NCBI GenBank assembly: GCA_937868675.1
Contig: CALMNJ010000704.1
Coordinates: 1 to 6,964, forward strand
DNA length: 6,964 nucleotides
Direction of reading: 5' to 3'
Source: an uncultured Bacteroidota bacterium
Lineage (GTDB): Bacteria > Bacteroidota > Bacteroidia > B-17B0 > Aurantibacillaceae
The position numbers were made by a program, and so were the translations under genes. This document shows positions 1 through 5,755 of the stretch, one piece after another. The notes beneath the pieces were generated by a model. That model saw nothing but the letters and a program-made list of their open reading frames with translations. It ran no database searches and was not told where the DNA came from. Position 1 is the first letter of the stretch. Each line of letters opens with the position of its first letter.

Positions 1-1052
1 ATAACAAAGTCGAGATTAAAATTGAAAAAGTGAATACCACCGTCGCTGGAATGATGCAAGGTTATCTTAATTATATTTCAGGAAATGGCACTCATGCCCA
101 TCTTCAAAAAAAATTAAGCGATAGTCATGTTGCCGAATACAAAAAGGTTTTCCTGAGATTTTGCGATGCAGTCAAAAAGAAAGGGTACAATCCGGAAGTT
201 CTTGATGTGAAGGATATATCAGACGATGTTGTGGAGGTTTTCCATCATTACGTTCAAAAGCTGGGCTTAGGTAAAACAACTTACTCAAAGCATTTTGTTT
301 TAATGAAAGCATTTGTGAACTGGATAATTGATAAAAAGGATTACAAAATTAGTAATGCCTTTGAACACGTTTCCCTTCAATTCAACAAACGTCAAAAGAA
401 TCCAATAACAAAAGAGGAGTTTGACAAGCTCATTGAAGTAACGATACCTGAAAACGGAATCTTTGAAGATGAATCAGGTAAAAAGCGAAACAGGTATAAG
501 CCCTGGTTACCCATCGCTTTTAAGCTGGGATTGGAAACTGGATTGCGACGAGAAGAAATTGCAATGCTCGCCTGGTCAAACATTCGGGAGATCAACCACA
601 ACGGCAAAAGCTGCTTAATCATTGATGTAAATAACCTCAAAAACAATCGCCGCATGTTTGGCGAAGATTCTGGAGGTTTTGTAAAGCCAATTCCTGTTAC
701 GAAGGGATTATATGATCTACTGATCTCAATTGGACTGAAGGAAAAGAAAGGAACGGACGGTTATATTATAGAAAGAGAAGAAACGACCGAGGTAAAATAT
801 TTACTCGATCAAATTTCTCGCGGCTTCTCCCACTTCATAAAATTCGTAACTGATCGCAAAATAGAGTTTAAGGATTTAAGAAAGACTTACATTACGCAGC
901 TATCGTTAAGGTTAGGCAAGAACACAAAAATATTTACCGGTCATGCCGACGATCAGGTTTTGAAAGACCATTACATTGCCGAGGAATTTATGGCCGCAAA
1001 TCTCGCAGACTTTAGCGTGTTTGAAGAAAGCAATTTGAAAAAAGCGTCTTAG
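1..1052 (+). CDS. Tyrosine recombinase / phage-type integrase, 5'-truncated by window edge
   Basis: Site-specific recombinase that cuts and rejoins DNA through a tyrosine, as in prophage and integrative-element integrases. The frame is open back to base 3 with no ATG, so the GTG at 30 is probably internal and the N-terminus (perhaps an arm-binding domain) lies outside. Numbering from that GTG: residues about 5-115 form the SAM-like core-binding domain; about 125-330 the catalytic domain. Visible catalytic residues are R173 (TGLRREE), probable beta-hairpin lysine K204, K281 and R284 in KDLR (Lys replaces the commoner His), H305 in TGH and nucleophile Y315 (KDHY). The set is complete, so the enzyme is probably active. 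The gene is A+T-richer than hydrolase and mutS and ends about 100 bp from the 3' end of a tRNA-Leu gene, the usual place of an element's integrase. The family is certain; the element type is not visible. Confidence 0.9.
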   Translation, partial: NKVEIKIEKVNTTVAGMMQGYLNYISGNGTHAHLQKKLSDSHVAEYKKVFLRFCDAVKKKGYNPEVLDVKDISDDVVEVFHHYVQKLGLGKTTYSKHFVLMKAFVNWIIDKKDYKISNAFEHVSLQFNKRQKNPITKEEFDKLIEVTIPENGIFEDESGKKRNRYKPWLPIAFKLGLETGLRREEIAMLAWSNIREINHNGKSCLIIDVNNLKNNRRMFGEDSGGFVKPIPVTKGLYDLLISIGLKEKKGTDGYIIEREETTEVKYLLDQISRGFSHFIKFVTDRKIEFKDLRKTYITQLSLRLGKNTKIFTGHADDQVLKDHYIAEEFMAANLADFSVFEESNLKKAS

Positions 1053-1062
1053 TTAGACGCTT
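1042..1062 (+). other. Perfect stem-loop spanning the integrase stop codon
   Basis: AAGCGTCT (1042-1049) and AGACGCTT (1055-1062) pair over 8 bp, and the five-base loop TAGTT contains the stop codon (1050-1052). No T-run follows, so it is not a standard intrinsic terminator. It could stabilise the mRNA 3' end, pause termination, or be a binding site at an element end. The structure is seen; the role is unknown. Confidence 0.6.
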
Positions 1063-1085
1063 CGTGACACAAAAAAATCCTGAAA

Positions 1086-1109
1086 ATTCCGCGCCTGGAT
1101 TCCGCGCCT
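1086..1109. repeat. Tandem 11-bp direct repeat ATTCCGCGCCT, two copies
   Basis: ATTCCGCGCCT occurs at 1086-1096 and 1099-1109, separated by GG. The core CCGCGCCTAA of the second copy recurs at 1223-1232 inside the tRNA-Leu intron. The pair lies between the integrase gene and the tRNA, where arm-type integrase or excisionase sites are often found. That role is inference. Confidence 0.5.
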
Positions 1110-1114
1110 AAAGC

Positions 1115-1144
1115 AAAAAAGCCCCTCAAAACTGAGGGGCTTTT
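1115..1144. terminator. Bidirectional intrinsic terminator between integrase and tRNA-Leu
   Basis: GCCCCTCA (1121-1128), loop AAAC and TGAGGGGC (1133-1140) form a perfect 8-bp G+C-rich stem. Six A lie to the left and TTTT to the right, so it can end transcription from both sides. It serves the convergent integrase (+) and tRNA-Leu (-) genes. Confidence 0.88.
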
Positions 1145-1152
1145 ACATTTAG

Positions 1153-1457
1153 TACCCGGGACGGGACTTGAACCCGTACGACTGTTAAGGTCACAGGATT
1201 TTCGTACCTACTACGGCTTTAACCGCGCCTAACTTACGTTAGATTTGTGGTCTGGACTTTGTCTTAATCTTATCCTTTCGGACTTAGATTCCTTCCGTTA
1301 AGTCTCTACACCTTCCCTTTATTATCAAGGGCTTGGCTCGGCATTACCATTTTAAAGGCTTCACCGAATTTGAAAGGTTCTACTCTCTGAGTTTCCTCGG
1401 AGGCACTCAAATTATCAACTTTAAGTCCTGCGTGTCTACCAATTCCACCACCCAGGC
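1153..1457 (-). tRNA. tRNA-Leu(UAA) interrupted by a group I intron
   Basis: Decodes UUA/UUG leucine codons. The 5' exon is 1457-1423 (35 nt): acceptor GCCTGGG, D-arm with TTGGTAGA, anticodon 5' stem CAGGA and loop start CTT. The 3' exon is 1202-1153 (50 nt): AAAA, 3' stem TCCTG, a class II variable arm closed by GAC/GTC, T-arm ACGGG-TTCAAGT-CCCGT, acceptor CCCGGGT and discriminator A; no CCA is encoded. Joining the exons gives an 85-nt class II tRNA with a perfect anticodon stem and loop CTTAAAA, anticodon UAA. The acceptor stem closes with two wobbles (G1.U72 and U4.G69). The intron lies between U34 and A35, as in cyanobacterial and plastid trnL(UAA). A generic tRNA finder may miss this gene. 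It ends at the shared terminator at 1115-1144; no convincing promoter was found in the 80 bp upstream. Confidence 0.93.
1203..1422 (-). ncRNA. Group I self-splicing intron (IC3-like) in tRNA-Leu(UAA), 220 nt
   Basis: Catalytic RNA that should excise itself from the tRNA precursor using guanosine. Pairings read on the minus strand: P1 is exon ACTT plus AAA (1426-1420) with TTTGAGT (1411-1405), putting the conserved U.G wobble at the 5' splice site (1423 with 1408). P2 is CTCCGAG/CTCAGAG (1402-1396, 1391-1385) with a GAAA loop. P3 is CCTTTC/GGAAGG (1377-1372, 1296-1291). P4 is TTCGG/CCGAG (1368-1364, 1341-1337); P5 GCC/GGT; P6 extension CCCTT/AAGGG. P7 is GACT/AGTC (1304-1301, 1258-1255); P8 AATCT/AGATT with TCC/GGA and a GAAA loop; P9 CTAAC-GTAA-GTTAG (1242-1229). 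The last base is G (1203). CTTTCAAATTC, GAGCCAA and GTGTAGAGACT match my memory of plastid trnL intron core segments; P4 differs from plastid TTCAG/CTGAG by a compensatory change. No endonuclease gene is inside. Confidence 0.92.
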
Positions 1458-1494
1458 ATGATACTAAATATTTTTACTTTTAAAGAACGTTTTT

Positions 1495-1510
1495 GGCAGT
1501 TTTACCTGCC
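1495..1510. other. Short hairpin between tRNA-Leu and its relic
   Basis: GGCAG and CTGCC pair over 5 bp around a 6-nt loop. In the minus-strand reading it falls roughly where the relic's T-arm would be, but the loop lacks TTCRA. The surrounding 1459-1525 is A+T-rich and probably holds the tRNA-Leu promoter, although no clear TAnnTTTG box is visible. Confidence 0.35.
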
Positions 1511-1525
1511 CTTTATATTTTCTGG

Positions 1526-1574
1526 ACACACAAGATTTTAAGTCCTGCGTGTCTACCAATTCCACCACCCAGGC
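1526..1574 (-). pseudogene. Truncated intronless tRNA-Leu(UAA) relic (5' half only)
   Basis: Bases 1537-1575 repeat 1420-1458 exactly over 39 bp, which is the 5' half of the neighbouring tRNA-Leu from acceptor to anticodon. Here the anticodon arm is uninterrupted: CAGGA-CTTAAAA-TCTTG (1547-1531), followed by TG. Eleven bases past the splice point match the 3' exon with one change (AAAATCTTGTG against AAAATCCTGTG). Similarity then stops: there is no TTCAA T-loop and no 3' acceptor strand, so it cannot make a tRNA. It lies 79 bp upstream of the intact gene and downstream of the tRNA-Gly terminator. It could be an attachment-site scar, an ancestral gene broken by integration, or a failed duplication. 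The sequence match is certain; the origin is inferred. Confidence 0.85.
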
Positions 1575-1593
1575 AGATGATGCTTTCTGTAAT

Positions 1594-1608
1594 CCGGGCT
1601 TAACCCGG
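1594..1608. other. Hairpin CCGGG-CTTAA-CCCGG
   Basis: A perfect 5-bp G+C stem with a 5-nt loop lies between the tRNA-Leu relic and the tRNA-Gly terminator. No T-run follows closely on either strand, so it is recorded only as a structure, possibly a weak second terminator behind tRNA-Gly. Confidence 0.35.
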
Positions 1609-1625
1609 CAAAAGAACGTACATCC

Positions 1626-1655
1626 AAAAAAAGTCCCTCTCGTTTCGGAGAGGGA
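1626..1655 (-). terminator. Intrinsic terminator of tRNA-Gly
   Basis: On the minus strand TCCCTCTC (1655-1648), a 6-nt loop and GAGAGGGA (1641-1634) form a perfect 8-bp stem, followed by C and seven T (1632-1626). It starts 14 bases past the tRNA-Gly 3' end, so tRNA-Gly and tRNA-Leu are probably separate transcripts. Confidence 0.9.
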
Positions 1656-1668
1656 TCCATCTTTTTTG

Positions 1669-1741
1669 AGCGGAAAACGAGGCTCGAACTCGCGACCTCA
1701 ACCTTGGCAAGGTTGCGCTCTACCAACTGAGCTACTTCCGC
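1669..1741 (-). tRNA. tRNA-Gly(GCC)
   Basis: Decodes GGC/GGU glycine codons. The minus strand gives acceptor GCGGAAG (1741-1735) paired with TTTCCGC (one G.U), a D-arm with AGTTGGTAGAGC, anticodon arm CAACC-TTGCCAA-GGTTG with anticodon GCC, T-arm GCGAG-TTCGAGC-CTCGT, and discriminator U. Length is 73 nt with no encoded CCA. A Bacteroidota-type promoter lies just upstream and an intrinsic terminator just downstream, so it appears to be an independent, functional unit. Confidence 0.96.
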
Positions 1742-1760
1742 TTTTTCCCTTTCGGGAGTG

Positions 1761-1790
1761 CAAATTTATTGTTTTTTTCTTGTCTGCAAA
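1761..1790 (-). promoter_or_regulatory. Bacteroidota-type promoter for tRNA-Gly
   Basis: Minus strand: -33 box TTTG (1790-1787), an 18-base spacer, and -7 box TAAATTTG (1768-1761), an exact fit to TAnnTTTG. Transcription would start about 7 bases further on, some 10-15 bases before the tRNA 5' end at 1741. Confidence 0.72.
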
Positions 1791-1847
1791 AAAAAATTTC
1801 GACCCGGCATTGCCTTATTTCAGGCCATCCAAAACCCCCTCTTATCT

Positions 1848-1872
1848 GGCCATTTGGTCTACATGAATGGCC
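1848..1872. other. 7-bp inverted repeat upstream of the hydrolase promoter
   Basis: GGCCATT (1848-1854) and AATGGCC (1866-1872) flank an 11-base spacer, and TTTT follows on the + strand. A further GGCCAT lies at 1823-1828. It sits just upstream of the putative hydrolase promoter and could be an operator, or a terminator shielding that promoter. The role is not established. Confidence 0.4.
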
Positions 1873-1887
1873 TTTTAATATACGCCC

Positions 1888-1919
1888 TTTGCAGGGGGCC
1901 TCATATTAAGGTAAATTAG
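1888..1919 (+). promoter_or_regulatory. Putative Bacteroidota-type promoter for the secreted hydrolase
   Basis: TTTG (1888-1891), a 20-base spacer and TAAATTAG (1912-1919), one mismatch from TAnnTTTG. The start would fall near 1926, about 12 bases before the ATG at 1938. There is no Shine-Dalgarno site, only A-rich sequence (AATCAAGAACC), which is usual in this phylum. Confidence 0.5.
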
Positions 1920-1937
1920 GCTTACAAATCAAGAACC

Positions 1938-3014
1938 ATGAAAAAAGTATGTCTACTTTTTGCCAGCGCCGCTTCCGTGTTTGTGCAGGGTCAAACGCTG
2001 CCGCCCACCGCGCAGGCGCTTTACAATGAGTTTTACAACGCCGATGTGACCCGCGGCCAGTATGCCGTTAACAATGGTGCCCAGGCGTTTGCAACGGCGG
2101 ATGGCAATACCTTTTACCTGAAGTGGGTACCCGCAGGTGCCACTGCCTCGGCCACACCTTTACTGGTAAGCCTTCATGGCTCGTCGGGCAATGCATTTAA
2201 TGAATTTTACCTTTGGCATCAGCAGGCGCAAGCCAAAGGAGTTGGTATCATTGCACTGCAGTGGTACAGGGGGGCGGCGTCGGTATCACCCAACGATTAT
2301 TTTGATGATCCTGCCATTTATTCCTATGTAGATACCGCTTTGCGCCGCATTAAATACCCATCAAACAGGGCTTTTCTTCATGGGTTCAGCCGCGGTTCGG
2401 CCCGTTCGTATGCCATTGCCTTCTACGATGGGCAAAGTTCCGGGAAAAATTATTTTTGTACCGTTCTTTCCAACTCGGGCAAAGCCGACTCTCTTTATCC
2501 GCTTTATGCACAAATCAATTCAGGCAACTATGGACACGCCCTTTACACTGGTAAAAAATGGGCCATGTTTTGTGGAGGGCAGGATCCGCAGCCTTCCCAG
2601 TCAGGATGTCAGGCCATGGCCAATGCCAAAAGCTGGGTACAAGCCAATGGCGGCAACGTTGGGCTCTATATTTCTGATCCAAACCTCGGACACGGTGGGT
2701 TTCATCAAACCCCTGCGTATATTGATTCGTCCCTGAATTATTACCTAAGCTGCTATGCGGCACCAACTGCTTTAAGAACTCAACCTAATTTTAAAACCAC
2801 CTGTGTATTTCCAAATCCTGCCGGCAATGTTTTAAACGTAAATACCGGAAACACGGCTTTGAGCAGCGAGATCAGAATAATGGATGTGGCCGGCGTGATG
2901 AGGCTAACGTTGAATATTGGAGCCGGCGCAAACAGCATTGACATCAGTTGTTTGCCGCCCGGGCTTTATGCCGTAATGGTCGGAGAAGAGAAATTCAGAA
3001 TCATGAAAGAGTAG
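1938..3014 (+). CDS. Secreted alpha/beta hydrolase (esterase-like) with T9SS sorting domain
   Basis: Predicted extracellular or surface-attached serine hydrolase, 358 aa. Residues 1-19 are a Sec signal peptide (MKK, hydrophobic stretch, cleavage near GQ-T). The alpha/beta hydrolase fold covers about 55-272: HG at 80-81 is the oxyanion motif, S151 in GFSRG the nucleophile of the GxSxG elbow, D216 (GGQD) the likely acid and H252 or H256 (GHGGFH) the likely base. After a short linker, about 288-358 is a type A T9SS C-terminal domain: it opens with FPNPAGNVLNV and ends with GLYAVMV and a basic tail, the form that directs transport through the T9SS and is removed by the sortase. Several cysteines (174, 212, 224, 272) may form disulfides. 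The fold resembles CE1/feruloyl-esterase or PHB-depolymerase-like enzymes, but the substrate cannot be read. The gene is monocistronic and converges on mutS. Confidence 0.88.
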   Translation: MKKVCLLFASAASVFVQGQTLPPTAQALYNEFYNADVTRGQYAVNNGAQAFATADGNTFYLKWVPAGATASATPLLVSLHGSSGNAFNEFYLWHQQAQAKGVGIIALQWYRGAASVSPNDYFDDPAIYSYVDTALRRIKYPSNRAFLHGFSRGSARSYAIAFYDGQSSGKNYFCTVLSNSGKADSLYPLYAQINSGNYGHALYTGKKWAMFCGGQDPQPSQSGCQAMANAKSWVQANGGNVGLYISDPNLGHGGFHQTPAYIDSSLNYYLSCYAAPTALRTQPNFKTTCVFPNPAGNVLNVNTGNTALSSEIRIMDVAGVMRLTLNIGAGANSIDISCLPPGLYAVMVGEEKFRIMKE

Positions 3015-3017
3015 GCC

Positions 3018-5654
3018 TTATCCTCCCACAAGTTTTTTTATTTCGCTTAGTTTCAGCAGGGCTTCAACAGGCGTCAGGGTGTTGATGTCGGTGAGCAGAA
3101 TATCATCTTTAATCTGCTGCAGGATAGGATCGTTGAGTTGAAAAAAACTCAGTTGCATATCACTTTGTTTTCCGGCATGTACTTTTGTACTGCCATTCAC
3201 TTCCAGTTTTCCGGCGCCTTCAAATTCAAACTCGTGTTCTTTTTCCAGTTTTTTCAGGATTGTTTGAGCCCGTTCCACCACCGCTACCGGCATACCGGCC
3301 ATCCGGGCCACATGAATACCAAAGCTGTGTTCGCTGCCGCCTTCCACCAGTTTGCGCAGAAAAATTACCTTGTTGCCGCTCTCCTTTACCGAAACACTGA
3401 AATTTTTAATGCGCGGAAAAAAATTACACATGTCGTTGAGCTCATGGTAATGCGTGGCAAACAGGGTTTTGGCACGTTTTACAGGCTGGTTGTGTATGTA
3501 TTCGGCAATGCTCCAGGCGATCGAAATGCCATCGTAGGTGGAAGTGCCCCGTCCAATCTCGTCAAGCAACACGAGGCTGCGATTGCTCAGGTTGTTCAAA
3601 ATGCTGGCCGTTTCATTCATTTCCACCATAAACGTTGACTCGCCCGAACTGATATTATCGGTAGCCCCAACGCGTGTAAAAATTTTATCAATTATGCCAA
3701 GACTGGCGGCTTTGGCTGGCACATAACTGCCTATCTGGGCCATGAGCACAATCAGGGCTGTTTGACGAAGCAGCGCCGATTTACCACTCATGTTCGGGCC
3801 CGTAATCATCATCACCTGGGTGCTGTCGTTATCGAGGCACACCGAGTTGCTCACGTATTCGGTGCCGGCAGGCAGTTGCTTTTCAATAACCGGGTGCCGC
3901 CCTTCCTGAATGTCAATCATAAACGATTCGTTTATTTCCGGCCTCGTGTAATCATTGTTTTCGGCCAGTGTGGCAAAACAGCTCAAAACATCCAAACGTG
4001 CCAGCAGGGAGGCATTAAGCTGAATGGCGCCAATGTATGCGCCAACGTCCTGCACAATCTGTTCAAAAAGCTGCTGCTCAATGGCCGAAATTTTTTCTTC
4101 GGCACCCAGTATCTTTTCCTCGTACGTTTTAAGTTCGGGTGTTATGTACCGTTCGGCATTGGTGAGGGTTTGTTTGCGTATCCAGTCGGCGGGTACTTTA
4201 TCCTTGTGCACATTGGTAACCTCAAGATAGTAACCAAACACATTGTTGTATGCCACTTTTAAAGAACTTATTCCCGTGCGTTCGGTTTCGCGCTGATGTA
4301 TTTGCAGCAGGTAGTCCTTGCCATGAAAAGCTATGTTTCGTAATTCATCCAGTTCGGCGCTAACTCCACTTTTTATTGCATTGCCTTTTAAAATATTTAC
4401 CGGCGCATCTTCATTCAGTTCATTCTCAAGTTTTGCGCAAAGTACGGCGCAGGGGTTGAGCTGATCGGCCGTTTTGCTGAGCGCCCCGTTGCCCGATGCG
4501 GCAGCCATTTCCTTTATTCCGGCTACAATGAGGAGCGATCGCTTCAGTTGTACAAGTTCGCGTGGATTGACACGTTGCGCCGCGGCTTTTGAGATCAGAC
4601 GCTCCAGGTCGCCAACCTCCTTGAGTTGGGTAACCAGATTGTGGCGGCTATCCGTGTTCTGCACAAAAAACTCAACTGCATCAAGCCGTTCGTTAATGCC
4701 ATGAATGTCTTTTAGAGGCAGGGCCATCCAGCGCTTTAGCAGGCGCGAACCCATAGGGCTCACGGTTTTATCAATCACATCGGCCAGGCATACACCGTTG
4801 CCATAATTGCTGCCATATAATTCCAGATTGCGGATGGTGAATTTATCCAGCCAAACATAGTGGTCTTCCTCAATACGGCTCACCTTGTTAATGTGTTTCA
4901 GGCGGTCGTGTTTGGTTTCGCCAAGGTAGTGCAATATAGCACCGCAGGCGTGAACAGCCAGTTTCTGGTCTTCGATGCCAAAGCCTTTCAGCGATGAAGT
5001 TTCAAAGTGTTTGGTGAGGCTTTCAAAGCCGTATTCGTAGGTAAAGGCCCAGTCGTCCAGTCCAAAGGAATAGATTTGGCCGTTCAAAAAATCGTCGAGC
5101 TGAGCACGTTTGCTTTTTTCAAATAGCAGCTCATTGGGCCTGAAGTTTTGAATCAGTTTGTCGAGGTAACTCAGCGATCCCTGAGCCACCAGAAATTCTC
5201 CGGTAGAAACGTCGCACAGTGCCAGCCCGCCCTGATCTTTTTCAAAATGAACGGATGCCAGAAAATTATTCTGCTGGTGATTCAGGATTTTGTCGTTAAA
5301 GCTAACACCCGGTGTCACCAATTCGGTAATGCCACGCTTCACAATGCCTTTCACCATTTTGGGGTCTTCGAGCTGATCGCAAATGGCCACGCGGTAACCG
5401 GCACGCACCAGCTTGGGCAGATACGAATCGAGCGAATGGTGCGGAAAGCCGGCCAGTTCAATGTGAGAGGCCGATCCGTTGGCGCGTTTGGTAAGAACAA
5501 TCCCCAGCACCTTAGACGCCTTTATAGCGTCGTCGCCAAACGTTTCATAAAAATCTCCAACTCTGAAAAGCAGAATCGCATCAGGGTATTTGGCCTTGAT
5601 GCTGTTGTATTGCTTCATCAGCGGTGTTTCCTTGGTATCGGTGCTTTTGCTCAT
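3018..5654 (-). CDS. mutS: DNA mismatch repair protein MutS
   Basis: Recognises mispaired bases and small loops in new DNA and recruits MutL; cytoplasmic, acting as a dimer or tetramer on DNA. It has 878 aa, close to the E. coli protein, and all MutS1 parts are present: mismatch-binding domain I with the F-x-E wedge at F35-Y36-E37 (GDFYETF), connector domain to about 260, core and lever domains about 275-565 with the clamp in between, then the ABC-type ATPase with Walker A 619-626 (GPNMSGKS), signature region near 669-673 (SSGES), Walker B LLDE 696-699, and H735 in THYHE. QLSFF (834-838) fits a beta-clamp binding motif, and TPVEALLKLSEIKKL near the end is the C-terminal oligomerisation helix. 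The ATG at 5654 places the usual N-terminal residues before domain I; no clear SD precedes it. The 3' end is 3 bases from the convergent hydrolase stop. Confidence 0.98.
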   Translation of the reverse strand: MSKSTDTKETPLMKQYNSIKAKYPDAILLFRVGDFYETFGDDAIKASKVLGIVLTKRANGSASHIELAGFPHHSLDSYLPKLVRAGYRVAICDQLEDPKMVKGIVKRGITELVTPGVSFNDKILNHQQNNFLASVHFEKDQGGLALCDVSTGEFLVAQGSLSYLDKLIQNFRPNELLFEKSKRAQLDDFLNGQIYSFGLDDWAFTYEYGFESLTKHFETSSLKGFGIEDQKLAVHACGAILHYLGETKHDRLKHINKVSRIEEDHYVWLDKFTIRNLELYGSNYGNGVCLADVIDKTVSPMGSRLLKRWMALPLKDIHGINERLDAVEFFVQNTDSRHNLVTQLKEVGDLERLISKAAAQRVNPRELVQLKRSLLIVAGIKEMAAASGNGALSKTADQLNPCAVLCAKLENELNEDAPVNILKGNAIKSGVSAELDELRNIAFHGKDYLLQIHQRETERTGISSLKVAYNNVFGYYLEVTNVHKDKVPADWIRKQTLTNAERYITPELKTYEEKILGAEEKISAIEQQLFEQIVQDVGAYIGAIQLNASLLARLDVLSCFATLAENNDYTRPEINESFMIDIQEGRHPVIEKQLPAGTEYVSNSVCLDNDSTQVMMITGPNMSGKSALLRQTALIVLMAQIGSYVPAKAASLGIIDKIFTRVGATDNISSGESTFMVEMNETASILNNLSNRSLVLLDEIGRGTSTYDGISIAWSIAEYIHNQPVKRAKTLFATHYHELNDMCNFFPRIKNFSVSVKESGNKVIFLRKLVEGGSEHSFGIHVARMAGMPVAVVERAQTILKKLEKEHEFEFEGAGKLEVNGSTKVHAGKQSDMQLSFFQLNDPILQQIKDDILLTDINTLTPVEALLKLSEIKKLVGG

Positions 5655-5755
5655 GTGGGTTGGCTAAAGTACAATATCCACAGGGGATTGCAGGCGTCTA
5701 ATTTTTAACAACCAGTGCCATTTTGTTAATATATCGGGGTTTTTACCGGTTTTTT

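Noticed and set aside
619..626. Walker A of MutS reading GPNMSGKS instead of GPNMGGKS (residue numbers, not bases)
   Set aside because: Ser at this position is common in Bacteroidota MutS as I recall the family and keeps the GxxxxGKS pattern; not a defect.
1203..1422. Homing endonuclease gene inside the group I intron
   Set aside because: The intron is only 220 nt, all of it accounted for by the ribozyme core and short loops, with no open frame of useful length.
1526..1574. Second functional tRNA-Leu
   Set aside because: Only acceptor 5' strand, D-arm and anticodon arm are present; the T-arm with TTCRA and the 3' acceptor strand are missing.
1549..1866. Open frame of about 105 codons on + strand
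   Set aside because: It runs antisense through the tRNA-Leu relic, the tRNA-Gly gene and its terminator and promoter; the apparent protein resembles nothing and is a by-product of tRNA sequence.
5664..5671. TACTTTAG on the minus strand as the mutS -7 box
   Set aside because: It lies about 10 bases before the ATG, leaving almost no leader, and no TTTG box is found at the right distance.
5148..5708. Open frame of 186 codons on + strand, and similar frames at 3138-3638 and 3762-4262
   Set aside because: All are antisense to mutS, whose domain motifs are unbroken; none has a recognisable domain or start context.
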